Positions 1-9,700 of a DNA stretch of 64,000 nt are shown piece after piece. The translations under genes were made by a program, and so were the position numbers. Where the stretch lies: the NCBI GenBank assembly GCA_900314985.1, contig OMXL01000002.1:58410-122409 (forward strand), in the 5' to 3' direction. Source of the DNA: an uncultured Prevotellaceae bacterium. GTDB lineage: Bacteria > Bacteroidota > Bacteroidia > Bacteroidales > Bacteroidaceae. The notes under the pieces were generated by a model. That model searched no databases and had not been told where the DNA came from. It was given only the letters and a program-made list of their open reading frames with translations. The number at the start of each line of letters is the position of its first letter. The stretch's first letter is position 1.

Positions 1-1996
1 CGGCAGTCTGAGAGATGGCAGTAAAGTTAGGAGCACGACCCGTGTCCTTAGATGTAGCACGATGGTTACCTACGGGATCGCCGAAGCCGCCAATGCCCAA
101 CACGCCATCAGTGAGTTCGATGGTTGAAGTTTTCCAGTCCTCAGGAACGGTAAAAGTGACGGCCTGTGCAGTAGCTGTTGCAGCCATCGTGTACTGATTA
201 CCCTTTCCATTCTTTACGGTGATACCCTCGGGAGCCTTCTTATAAGACAGGAAGGCATTAAAGTTGTGGATGCCTGCCAGTTTGTTAGCAGGATGGTAAA
301 GGCCAGAATACTGAACAGTCACCTCGTCACCAGGTTTGACACTGGAAACAACCTCACCAGCCACCTTGATCTCACGATGACAGGGCTTAGCAGTAATAAC
401 CTGATAGATGCTCTTTCCTGCAGCATCAGTCAGACATACGATATTGCGACCCATGGTGAGGTGTACTGTATAGCTATCATCAGCATTCATGGTAACGCCC
501 TCTGCCGAGAAACCTGTATAAGATGCGGCATTAGTACCCAGTACAGGACGAGCCAAGGTAACAGCAGCTACTCCCTCAGGAGTAAAGGTGTAGTCAAAAC
601 CATCCTCGCTATCAAGATAATAAAGTACGTCAAACTCCGCATCGACATTCTCCATAGAGAGCTTAGTATCTATCGGATCGCCACCGCCCCAAGGAGTAAC
701 AGTCGTCAAGTAGTCCTTATTAATAATAATATTAGGTTTGATGTCTGTAGCCTGCTCACCAACAGTTACAACAAATGCGCCAGTATTCTCAGGCCAGATA
801 GCTCCCCAGTCAGCGCCACCTACGAAATCGTTCTTTGTAGCGCCACTGTAGTTGTTGACATGTATGGCGTCGTAAGTAACAAGTACAATGGCCGTACCAG
901 TACCAACAGCAGTCAGCAGTTCGTTCTCTACCTTAACGACCGAGTTGTCCTCCTGACCATTTAGATTTACTACTGTGAAGTGGTAGTCAGGGTCTATGAA
1001 ATAGTTGGCAGTGATAGAGTTGGTCAACTGCCAGTTACGCATCGGCAAGATATCGTAAGTATCACCCACATTGGCCAACTTCAGATGACCTGCTGCATTA
1101 ATGTTAAGGAAAAGATCGCCCACATTATAGTTGCCATTAGATGTCACATCATGGTCGATGAACTTCGGATCCTTAGCAGTGAGATCTGCATCCGTGAATA
1201 CCAGCACAGGACGCTTGGTTTCGTCACTGCTCATTGTAAAGACACCTGCCTGTGTGTACTTACCTGGCTGACTGACACGGTAGTTATACTGTTGCTTATC
1301 AGCGAGTTTGAAGGTATACACCTTATTACTGCCTTCAGTAGCAACATTCTGCGCAGCAACCTCCTTAAACTTGACAAAGTGAGCCGTCTTCGTGCCAAGG
1401 AAGAATGTAGCATCAGCAGGAACGGTGACATTATAAACATAGCCCATAGGAGCCTCAGCCTGCACTGTCGGATTATTGGTTACCGTACCAGTATAAGAGG
1501 CTACAAGATAGCCCTCTTCCTGACGTGCATCTGAAGGAATCATGTCCAGATAATAGGTATTGCCACTGAACACTAAGAACATCTTCTTGCCAGAGGTATA
1601 CTCACCCATGGTGGTGTTTACCACAGCACCCTCCTTGGTAGTCACCCTCAGATTGAAGGTATAGTCTGTACCATACACCCAGTCTGTGTTCTTGACGTTA
1701 ATCTCAGGTGAGAAGATAGCAAAGGTGGTGTGGTTAGCATCGATGTCAAGTTGGATAGTTCCACTCACCGTCTCACCATCAGCAGCTGTTGCCGTCAGCA
1801 GATAAGAGCCGTCGGCAGCATCGAAGGTGTACTTGTCACTAACAGGTTCACCCACCTGAACAGACTCACTAGTCGTCATGTTGACCAACGACTTGATGAG
1901 CTTACTCTTAGCATTCATCGTCACCTCTACTTGGGTGGCAAATGCAGTTGCTGTCATCAGCAACAACGCCATAATAGTAAGTAAATACTTTTTCAT
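1..1996 (-). CDS. Large secreted Ig-like-repeat protein of the B12 locus (3' end cut by window edge)
   Basis: I read this frame directly from the reverse complement: ATG at 1996 opens a signal peptide (MKKYLLTIMALLLMTATAFA). The sampled stretches of the frame are free of stops, and it still reads as protein at base 1, so at least 665 residues are present. The mature part is rich in Thr, Val, Asp and Gly and looks like a chain of beta-sandwich (Ig-like) modules; I recognise no catalytic motif. It is the third gene of the riboswitch-controlled operon, 34 nt downstream of the BtuG-like gene, so it is probably an extracellular or surface accessory to corrinoid uptake. It could be a counterpart of the B12-binding surface proteins encoded in Bacteroides btu loci, but I cannot show homology by eye. 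Signal peptide and reading frame are secure; the function is not. Confidence 0.75.
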   Translation of the reverse strand, partial: MKKYLLTIMALLLMTATAFATQVEVTMNAKSKLIKSLVNMTTSESVQVGEPVSDKYTFDAADGSYLLTATAADGETVSGTIQLDIDANHTTFAIFSPEINVKNTDWVYGTDYTFNLRVTTKEGAVVNTTMGEYTSGKKMFLVFSGNTYYLDMIPSDARQEEGYLVASYTGTVTNNPTVQAEAPMGYVYNVTVPADATFFLGTKTAHFVKFKEVAAQNVATEGSNKVYTFKLADKQQYNYRVSQPGKYTQAGVFTMSSDETKRPVLVFTDADLTAKDPKFIDHDVTSNGNYNVGDLFLNINAAGHLKLANVGDTYDILPMRNWQLTNSITANYFIDPDYHFTVVNLNGQEDNSVVKVENELLTAVGTGTAIVLVTYDAIHVNNYSGATKNDFVGGADWGAIWPENTGAFVVTVGEQATDIKPNIIINKDYLTTVTPWGGGDPIDTKLSMENVDAEFDVLYYLDSEDGFDYTFTPEGVAAVTLARPVLGTNAASYTGFSAEGVTMNADDSYTVHLTMGRNIVCLTDAAGKSIYQVITAKPCHREIKVAGEVVSSVKPGDEVTVQYSGLYHPANKLAGIHNFNAFLSYKKAPEGITVKNGKGNQYTMAATATAQAVTFTVPEDWKTSTIELTDGVLGIGGFGDPVGNHRATSKDTGRAPNFTAISQTA

Positions 1997-2030
1997 AATA
2001 ACTTTATTTAAAAGGTTGTAGCTATATATA

Positions 2031-3299
2031 TTATCTATTCACGTATTTACGTCCCTTATTCACATAGATGCCAACTCGCTGTGGAGCCTCTATGTGACGG
2101 CCTTGCAAATCATAGCAAGTATGCTCTTTCACAGAATGGGATGCGCGACGCCGTTCCACACCCGTAAAGTGTCCATCAGGCGGAAGAGCAAGGAAATGAC
2201 CTGGGTTGACATATACCTTATATTTACCCAGCAACTGCCCCTCGGGCGACCATTGGTAGAGATAGCCAGCATTTTCGAACATACTGGCATCAGTACCATA
2301 GATATACCCCGTATAAGGATTGACATAGATGCCGTAGGGCTGATCCATATTCTGGAAGTCTGTCAGCAACGTACCTGGCAGTGACCGACTGATACCACTA
2401 CTACCCTGCGTATCCATGACAGTCGCTGGGTCGATAGTCAGAAAATAGGATTCGTAGCCACCTGTCAGATAAGAGAAAGAGGAACCCACCGCCCAGAACT
2501 TACCGTCGCGAGTGGTGCAGTTATAGGTTACAGGAGCGTCGAACTTGACAAAGCAGTTGGCATCGCCGTCAAGAGCCTTCTGACAGTCGAAGACAAGACC
2601 GGCCGCAGGCAATTCGTAGTAGTCGCCTGGCGAGTTGATGCAGAGATAGCGCCCACACTGCGACATCTTACCATAGAGATTAGGCACGTGGGTATCAATC
2701 ACTTTCTCTACCTGCATGGTCTGAGCATTCAGAATACTCACTGTGGTCTCATAGTCGTGGGCTTCCTGAGCTGCATAGCCTCCCGTATTGGCAACAAACA
2801 GGCGACCCTTATAAAGAGCGATACCCTCTGGTTCATAGCCCACCTCTGAGGCTGCTACCACCTTAAAATTAGATATATCAATCTTGGCCACATAGCCCTT
2901 ATCGAAATATTTGTAGCCACTGGTAGTCAAGCACTCATGACCGTAGCTGGTGACATAGACATACTGTCCGTCGGAACACAACTTGCGATTGTTGGGAATA
3001 TCCTCGGTGGCAGCCACTGCCGTGCCATCGGGTCTGATAAACTGCACGATATTCGACCAGTTCACGGCGATGGCGATGAGGTTGTCGTTTATCTGGATGA
3101 TATCGTTGGGGGTATCACCTATCTTCATACCATTTTTATCACGAAACCACTGGTTGCTCACCACATGGTCGTCTTCGAAATAGGTCACACGCCCATTATC
3201 AGCCTGCCACATGCCTTCATTCAGCAGAATCAGTTTCTCCTGAGCTTTAGCATTGACAGCCAATAGGAGAGACAGGGTTAATAGTAGATATTTTCTCAT
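2031..3299 (-). CDS. BtuG-like YncE/DUF5074-type beta-propeller protein
   Basis: 422 residues. A signal peptide (residues 1-19, ending NAKAQ) is followed by repeated blade-like segments such as YVYVTSYG, GYVAKID, LYKGRLFVANTGG and GYIYGTDA, as in seven-bladed YncE/DUF5074 propellers. In Bacteroides, BtuG proteins of this fold bind cobalamin at the surface and pass it to BtuB. Here the gene lies 10 nt downstream of a BtuB-like receptor under a cobalamin riboswitch, so the same role is inferred. Unlike the Bacteroides lipoproteins it has no lipobox Cys after the signal. Instead it ends in a YDLQGR...GIYVNKGRKYV tail like that of other secreted proteins in this window, so the mode of surface anchoring may differ. 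Confidence 0.8.
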   Translation of the reverse strand: MRKYLLLTLSLLLAVNAKAQEKLILLNEGMWQADNGRVTYFEDDHVVSNQWFRDKNGMKIGDTPNDIIQINDNLIAIAVNWSNIVQFIRPDGTAVAATEDIPNNRKLCSDGQYVYVTSYGHECLTTSGYKYFDKGYVAKIDISNFKVVAASEVGYEPEGIALYKGRLFVANTGGYAAQEAHDYETTVSILNAQTMQVEKVIDTHVPNLYGKMSQCGRYLCINSPGDYYELPAAGLVFDCQKALDGDANCFVKFDAPVTYNCTTRDGKFWAVGSSFSYLTGGYESYFLTIDPATVMDTQGSSGISRSLPGTLLTDFQNMDQPYGIYVNPYTGYIYGTDASMFENAGYLYQWSPEGQLLGKYKVYVNPGHFLALPPDGHFTGVERRRASHSVKEHTCYDLQGRHIEAPQRVGIYVNKGRKYVNR

Positions 3300-3309
3300 C
3301 TTTTAGTGA

Positions 3310-5268
3310 TTATATTCCAAAAACAAATGTCAGTTTATAGTTACGTCCAGGCATCGGATAGCGGGGGATATGCTCATACTGTTCATCGAGCAGATCAACG
3401 ACTTCCAGACATGCCCCCACCGAGGTCTTGCCGACAGTGGCGGTATAAGACAACTTTGCGTCTATATTATGATAAGGTGTCAGCACATCCTCTGGGTCAG
3501 CATAGCTCCACATGCGCTCACCCACATACATATGACTAACCGTGAGCGACAGCTGTCGCCAGGCGGTAATAGCCGTAAGTGTGTGCGACAGGCGCGGCGA
3601 ATAGCAGATAGGCTTGTCGTAAGTATCCTCGTCGTCAGGATCGGTGCGGTTTACGTCACGCTGCCAGGTCAAAGACCCAAGCAGTGACAATTGCCAGTCG
3701 CCGACACGATAGTGGGCTGAGGCCGTGGCGTTCAGTCCCTGACAGAAGGTATAGCCGTAGTTCATCATGGTCCATGTATAGGTACCCTTCATGGGCAGAC
3801 AGACAATGCGGTTTTCTATCTTGTTCTGATAGATGTCGGCCTGAAGATTTAATGACCATTGCCTATTATTCCAGTGATATTCCGATCCTATGTTCCACTG
3901 TTTGGTATATTCCGGCTGCAGATTACGATTACCGACTTGCGTATAGTAGAGGTCATTAAGCGTAGGAGCACGGAATATCTTCTTATACCAGACTCGCAAC
4001 GTCAGTCCTTTTAACGTATAAGCCAGTGAGACGGCTGGTGTCCAACGGTCCAGTGGGTCGGCAGCCCCCGCATGTACGATGGTAAAGTCATGTAAGTGCT
4101 GGTGTAACATTGAGACGGCAGCCTGTATCCCGTGCCAATTCATCTGCGCAGCAAAAACCTCCTTTTGGTCTAAGCGGAACACATTCTCAAAGCGTTTCAA
4201 GTCTGCGCGCAACTTACTATAGCGGACATCGTAACTCGTCGACAGCGACAACCATGACCACGGCATGTAACCATAGCACAAGGCACCATAGACATCCTCC
4301 TGTCGATAGTGGTTATCCACGCGGGCAGTATTCTGGTTCTCAGGATAGTCCGTGCAATAACGCAGATATTCATTGGTGTACTTGGCATTAACCTTCACGC
4401 GGTGGTGTCTCAGAAATTCCTGCTGATAACTGGCCTGTATAAAGAAGTCACGATCCCACTCACGCCCCACATTGGTGTATTTGTCACTCAGTCGACGGAC
4501 GATGCCGCCAGGACAGCCACGCTCAGAGTCATAATAATATAGGTGTGACGAGAAACCGCCTTTAAAGAGTGCACCCTCAATGCGCCCGTAGCGGATATCA
4601 CTATTGGCGCGACGGCCAATGGTATCCTCGTATGCTGACTGATAGCGGAATGGATAGTCACCTTCTGACTTACACCACTCACCATCGATGAATCCACTCC
4701 AGCCGTGCCTTGCAAACTGGGCGTTGGCCTTTGCCATGTAGGTAGAGAACGATGCCCTACGCAGCTGTACTGACAAGGAGTCGTGAGTAGGACGTCGTGT
4801 GCGAAGATAGACGGTGGCTCCTGACGCATACTCGCTGGCCGACTGACAGTTATCCAGTTTGTTCGCGTTATAGAGCGACACACTCTCCATGGACGACAAC
4901 GAGAACTTACCGAGGTCTACCGTACCATTCTGTGCATTGGTGATGCGGATTCCGTCCACATAGACACCCACATGCTGGGCACCCATCGAACGCACATTGA
5001 TGGTCTTCAAACCACCAAGTCCACCATAGTCTTTTATTTGTACGCCAGAGAAATACTTCAGTGCATCAGCTACCGACGTGGTGGAAAGCGCCTGCAAATC
5101 AGTTCCACGCAACGTCTGGGCAGTAGCCAGTGGCCGCTTGCCATATACCTCTACCTCGCTTAATTCTTGTAAAGAGTCAAGACGCGACGGTTGTTGCGCA
5201 AAGACCGCAACAAACGGGAAGAGGATACACATCAACACCAAATGACGTTTTATCATATCAACTATCAT
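3310..5268 (-). CDS. btuB: BtuB-like TonB-dependent corrinoid receptor
   Basis: 652 residues with a signal peptide (residues 1-24, ending VFAQ), a TonB-box-like stretch (LSEVEVYG, about 34-41), a plug domain to about residue 140 (TSVADALKYFSGVQIKDYGG, then INVRSMGAQHVGVYVDGIR) and a beta-barrel whose last strand is YKLTFVFGI. Size and plug sequence fit the BtuB branch of TonB receptors. The cobalamin riboswitch directly upstream makes B12 or related corrinoids the likely substrate. The ATG at 5268 is preceded by GAGG five bases upstream; a second ATG four codons in (MIKRHL) is possible. It is the first gene of the three-gene operon. Confidence 0.9.
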   Translation of the reverse strand: MIVDMIKRHLVLMCILFPFVAVFAQQPSRLDSLQELSEVEVYGKRPLATAQTLRGTDLQALSTTSVADALKYFSGVQIKDYGGLGGLKTINVRSMGAQHVGVYVDGIRITNAQNGTVDLGKFSLSSMESVSLYNANKLDNCQSASEYASGATVYLRTRRPTHDSLSVQLRRASFSTYMAKANAQFARHGWSGFIDGEWCKSEGDYPFRYQSAYEDTIGRRANSDIRYGRIEGALFKGGFSSHLYYYDSERGCPGGIVRRLSDKYTNVGREWDRDFFIQASYQQEFLRHHRVKVNAKYTNEYLRYCTDYPENQNTARVDNHYRQEDVYGALCYGYMPWSWLSLSTSYDVRYSKLRADLKRFENVFRLDQKEVFAAQMNWHGIQAAVSMLHQHLHDFTIVHAGAADPLDRWTPAVSLAYTLKGLTLRVWYKKIFRAPTLNDLYYTQVGNRNLQPEYTKQWNIGSEYHWNNRQWSLNLQADIYQNKIENRIVCLPMKGTYTWTMMNYGYTFCQGLNATASAHYRVGDWQLSLLGSLTWQRDVNRTDPDDEDTYDKPICYSPRLSHTLTAITAWRQLSLTVSHMYVGERMWSYADPEDVLTPYHNIDAKLSYTATVGKTSVGACLEVVDLLDEQYEHIPRYPMPGRNYKLTFVFGI

Positions 5269-5276
5269 TATCGCCT

Positions 5277-5492
5277 CATGCCCTTACATCGAGGGCTTTC
5301 AGCATTCTTCTGATGAAGGCTGGTCTTCTGACTATTCTCCACCCCAAGGAGCCTTCTCATCCAAACGGACAATGGCTTTTGTTCCTCCAGGCCATAATGG
5401 AGTTCACAGCTGCGGGACAGTCGGAGATTCTCACCCCTGTTCCCAATTAAGTGCGGTTAAGCACACCTCCACAGGCATCACGTTTTCAAGTG
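5277..5492 (-). promoter_or_regulatory. Cobalamin (AdoCbl) riboswitch
   Basis: On the minus strand the leader has the hallmarks of a cobalamin riboswitch: the conserved core GACTGTCCCGCAGCTGTG (about 5406-5450 with its flanks) and the B12 box AGTCAGAAGACCAGCCT (5317-5333). It ends in a short hairpin (GCCCT/AGGGC, 5280-5296) directly before the GAGG ribosome site of btuB. There is no T-tract after that hairpin, so translational control by hiding the ribosome site is more likely than termination. Known family behaviour: binding of B12 represses the uptake operon. Confidence 0.93.
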
Positions 5493-5500
5493 ATTACGGA

Positions 5501-5533
5501 TGCAAAGGTAATAAATAAAATTGAAACGCCAAA
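5501..5533 (-). promoter_or_regulatory. Promoter of the btuB operon
   Basis: Bacteroidetes-type -7 box TACCTTTG (complement of 5503-5510) with a TTTG -33 element near 5530-5533 on the minus strand, about 19 bp apart. Transcription would start just upstream of the riboswitch. Confidence 0.75.
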
Positions 5534-5553
5534 GAAATGCCAATCTTTCTTTA

Positions 5554-6261
5554 TTACAATAGCTCTTTTATCTTAAGCAGACAATCTACCACAAAGGTCG
5601 GACGAGGATTTACCTCATCAGCATTGACGCCCCAACGATTGAAAAGCAAGGCATCAATACCGGCATTGAGGGCACCGTGGATATCCGTCTGCAGATTATC
5701 GCCTATCATCAGCGTAGAGGCCTTTTCTGCCCCAGACACCTTAAGAGCATAATCAAAATAAAGCGGCGACGGTTTATTGACACCAGCATCCTCACTCAGG
5801 ATGATGGTGTCAAAATAGTCCTTCAGTCCACACGCTTCCAACTTCTTATACTGCACCTCATGAAAACCATTGCTGGTCATGTGCATGCGGTAGCCTTTCC
5901 GTTTCAGGTAGTCCATCAACTCATGGGCACCCTTCACCACTCCAGGCTTGTTGGAACAGTAGTTAAGGAAGACGTCGCTAACCTCCAGACATAGCTGTTC
6001 AGTGACTTCGATGTCATTGCCAACACTCAGCGGACGGCGAAACCGTTCCACAATAAGGTAGTCACGCGTGATGTCACCTTTCGAATAGTGACTCCACAAA
6101 TCAACGTTCGCAAGCCAATAGGCATCGTAAAAGACTTGTGGGTCACTGAAGTAATGCTCCAGATGGAACGCCTCGAAGGTCTCCTTTAACGCAATGACAG
6201 CATTACCACGGGTGTCGTACAGTGTATCGTCAAAGTCGATGAAAAGGTCTTTATAGCCCAT
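5554..6261 (-). CDS. HAD-superfamily phosphatase, YjjG/noncanonical pyrimidine nucleotidase type
   Basis: 235 residues, cytosolic. Motif I is DFDDT at residues 9-13 (nucleophile D9, acid D11), motif II is the Thr of MTSNGF, motif III is the Lys of NKPSPLYF, and motif IV is GDNLQTDI. A helical cap lies between motifs I and II. Length and motif IV wording fit YjjG-type nucleotidases, which dephosphorylate (non-canonical) pyrimidine nucleotides; the precise substrate is inference. It starts 8 nt after the thioredoxin stop, so it is probably the last gene of a dnaE-trxA-HAD unit. It ends just before the btuB promoter. Confidence 0.85.
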   Translation of the reverse strand: MGYKDLFIDFDDTLYDTRGNAVIALKETFEAFHLEHYFSDPQVFYDAYWLANVDLWSHYSKGDITRDYLIVERFRRPLSVGNDIEVTEQLCLEVSDVFLNYCSNKPGVVKGAHELMDYLKRKGYRMHMTSNGFHEVQYKKLEACGLKDYFDTIILSEDAGVNKPSPLYFDYALKVSGAEKASTLMIGDNLQTDIHGALNAGIDALLFNRWGVNADEVNPRPTFVVDCLLKIKELL

Positions 6262-6269
6262 GCTGCAGA

Positions 6270-6584
6270 TTACAGCAAGGACTGAATCTTCTCATCAATC
6301 TTAGCTTTGGGCTGTGCACCAATCAGCTTGTCCACAACCTGACCGCCCTTAAAGAAGAGGATAGTAGGAATATTGCGGATACCAAACTCAGCAGCCAGGT
6401 CTTCGCACTCTTCAACATCGCACTTGCCGACAGTGACCTTGCCATCATAGGCCTCAGCCAACTCAGCGACAACAGGAGCTATCATACGGCAGGGACCGCA
6501 CCATGTTGCCCAGAAATCAACTACTAATGGCTGTTCGCCATTCTTCAGGCTCTCGAAATTCTCGTTTGTGATTGTTACTTCCAT
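6270..6584 (-). CDS. trxA: Thioredoxin
   Basis: 104 residues without signal peptide, hence cytoplasmic. The redox centre WCGPC has its cysteines at residues 29 and 32, and the cis-proline loop NIPTIL lies near residue 73. Length and order match classical thioredoxin, which reduces protein disulfides with electrons from thioredoxin reductase. The gene follows dnaE by about 150 nt, a gap filled by a long inverted repeat. No TAnnTTTG box is visible in that gap, so transcription from the dnaE promoter is likely. Confidence 0.95.
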   Translation of the reverse strand: MEVTITNENFESLKNGEQPLVVDFWATWCGPCRMIAPVVAELAEAYDGKVTVGKCDVEECEDLAAEFGIRNIPTILFFKGGQVVDKLIGAQPKAKIDEKIQSLL

Positions 6585-6600
6585 AATTTTTAAATCATTT

Positions 6601-6731
6601 GCCCCCTAAGTTAGGGGGTTGGGGGTCTGAACAAGCGTCATCACCCCAGGGTTATACAATATTATTTATTACTTACTTGCAAAATCTATGCCATTGTTCA
6701 GACCCCTGTTGCCCCCTAACTTAGGGGGCTC
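6601..6731. repeat. Long inverted repeat of the CCCCCTAA..TTAGGGGG type between dnaE and trxA
   Basis: Left arm 6601-6632 is a small palindrome (CCCCCTAAGTTAGGGGG) followed by TTGGGGGTCTGAAC. Right arm 6696-6730 is its near-exact reverse complement (GTTCAGACCCC, then CCCCCTAACTTAGGGGG). The 63-bp centre is AT-rich. It resembles the repeats embedded in two genes at 32554-32587 and 38771-38806. RNA from this region would fold strongly, so it may separate or stabilise the dnaE and trxA messages. Confidence 0.85.
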
Positions 6732-6735
6732 AGGT

Positions 6736-9700
6736 TTAATTAATCTTATAATCCAGCGCTGGTGACTGTTCAATATATTGTATCAGTTCACTCTTCACGT
6801 CAACCATTGTAGAGGTACTCTTGAGAAGCACATGGTTCTTGCCACTAAGGTCGTGCAACTGGAAGAAGAGATTGGTCTTACCTGGGTTGGCAGCAATCAG
6901 TTCACCCAACTCTGTCACCACCTGGTCGTTCAGCAATTCAGATGTCAGCGAGATGGTGATACGGTCAATGGCACGTTCCTTGATGGTCTGCAAGAACTCA
7001 ACACCTGTAATGCCCAAATCCTTCGGGCCATCGGGATTATACGAGAAGCGCGGTCTTACCTTGCCAGTGATATATACCGACGCACCAACGGTGAAGAATC
7101 CCGACTTGTCGCCCCACGTTTCGCCAAACAGTGGCAGTTCACCAGAACCCACGAAATCCTCCAGGGTCACAATACCAAACGGTTTACCCGTCTTCGTAAA
7201 TCCAGTACGTACAGCGGTGACAATTCCTCCGAGTGTGACATCTTCACGATTGGACAAGCTGTTGACATCTGCCAATTCGTCACATCGGGTATTACACAGG
7301 TTGTCGAGAACAATCTTATATTCGTCCAAAGGATGTGCCGACAGGTAGATACCCACCAACTCCCTTTCCTTGTTCAGACGCTCAATATCACTCCATCGTT
7401 CTTCACTCTTAGGCAACGTAGGCGTCTGTATCTCCAGAGCGCCAAAATCTCCGAACAGTGAAGCCTGCGCTTGTTGCTGCTCTGTCTGGTAAAGTTGTCC
7501 ATAGCGCATCACGATTTCGACAAAACTCTCACCCTTAGCATTTAGAGCAAAGAAGTCTTCTCGGCGAATACCGAAGCTATCGAAACCTCCACTCAGTGCT
7601 AAGGCCTCAAAAGCCCTGCGGTTCACCTGAGAGAAGTTGATGCGCTGTACGAAGTCGAAGATATCCTTGTAAGGTCCGTTTGCTTCTCGTTCCTCAATAA
7701 TGGCTTGTGCCACACCATCGCCTAATCCCTTGATGGCAGCCAGTCCGAAACGTATCTCTCCTTTCTTGTTGACACCAAACTTCTGATACGACTCGTTAAC
7801 ATCAGGACCCAGCGTGGCAATACCCATAGCCTTGCACTCGTCCATCAGTTTCGTGATTTCTGTTATCTGGTCACGACGGCGTGACATAATGGCAGCCATG
7901 AACTCGGCAGGATAGTTGGCCTTGAGGTAAGCGGTCTGATAGGCTACCCACGAGTAGCAGGCAGCGTGCGACTTGTTGAACGCATAGGATGCGAACTTCT
8001 CCCAGTCTGCCCAGATCTTATCCAACACCTTGGGGTCGTGGCCATTCTTTTTACCGCCCTCAATGAATTTAGGCTTCATGGCGTCGACAATATCCTTTTT
8101 CTTCTTACCCATAGCCTTACGCAGCGCATCGCTCTCACCACGGGTGAAGTCGGCCAACTGACGGGACAGCAACATCACCTGCTCCTGATAGACGGTGATA
8201 CCATAGGTATCCTTGAGGTATTTCTCCATGCAGGGAATATCGTACTTAATCTCTTCGCGGCCATTCTTACGGGCGATGAACGAAGGAATGTAGTCCATAG
8301 GGCCTGGACGATAGAGGGCGTTCATGGCGATGAGGTCTTCAAACACGGTGGGATGAAGCTCGCGGAGATATTTCTGCATACCTGCCGACTCAAACTGGAA
8401 GGTACCAATGGTACGGCCCTGCTGATAGAGCTCGTAGGTCTTGGGGTCGTCGATGGGGATATGGTCCAGGTCAATATCGATGCCACGTGTCTGTTTGATA
8501 ATGGCACAGGCCTCCTTCTGCTCAGACAGCGTCTTCAGTCCCAGGAAGTCCATCTTGATGAGTCCGGTAGACTCAATCACGTGGCCGTCATACTGGGTGC
8601 AGTTGGTCTTGGTATCCTTGAAGTCGGGGTCGTCGGCAGTAGAGACGGGCACCCAGTCACTGATCGGGTCACGACAGATAATAAAGCCACAGGCATGGAT
8701 ACCCGTACCACGCACCGTACCCTCCAACATCTTGGCATACTTGATGGTGTTGCGCAGCGACTCGTCGGCAGAAGCCTCAGCCTCCTGTAACTCCTTGACA
8801 GCCCTGATGGCATTAGGCAGATTCATCTTCGGCGTCTTGCCATCTACATCGGGCAAGCGGTCGGGAATGGCCTTACAGAGCGCATTCGACACGGCAATGG
8901 GCACCTTCTCCACACGGGCCACATCCTTGATGGAGTTCTTCGTAGCCATGGTGGCATAGGTGATGATATGTGCACAGTTCTCGTGACCATATTTGTCCAT
9001 CACCCACTTCAGCACCTTACCGCGACCATCGTCATCGAAGTCGGTATCAATATCAGGCAGTGAGATACGGTCTGGATTCAAGAAACGCTCAAACAGCAGG
9101 TCGTACTTCAGCGGGTCTATCTTCGTGATACCTAAGCAGTAAGCCACTACAGAGCCTGCCGCCGAACCACGTCCAGGTCCCACCATCACACCCAACTCGT
9201 CGCGGGCAGAGTTGATGAAGTCCTGCACAATGAGGAAGTAGCCCGGGAAACCCATCGTCTTCATGATGTGCAACTCAAAGCGCACACGGTCGTCGACCTC
9301 CTTGGGCAGTGGCGTACCGTAGCGCTGCGCAGCACCCTCATAGGCTAACTTAGCCAAATAGTCTGCCTCAAACTTGATGCGGTATAACTTGTCGTAGCCA
9401 CCGAGCTTCTTGATTTTCTTCTCACCATCCTCCTGTGGCAACGGGTTTTCTCCATTCTCATCGCTGGTAAACTCCTTAAACAGGTCTTCCTCAGTAAACT
9501 TCTTGCGCCACTCATCCTCCGTACCAAACGACTCGGGTATGGGGAAGAATGGCATGATGGGGTCGTGGTCCAGACTGTATATCTCGGTCTTCTCCAGCAG
9601 TTCCAGCGTATTCGACAGCGCCTCGGGAACATCTGAGAAGATGTCGTTCATCTCCTCGCGGGTCTTAAACCACTCCTGCTTGGAGTAGAGCATGCGGGTA

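Noticed and set aside
5130-5450. Plus-strand frame across the btuB leader
   Set aside because: The region is the cobalamin riboswitch on the other strand.
7966-8790. Long plus-strand frame of 274 codons inside dnaE
   Set aside because: Antisense shadow of a strongly conserved gene; no start context, promoter or recognisable protein. The same holds for 266-964, 980-1534, 6778-7461 and 32041-32922.
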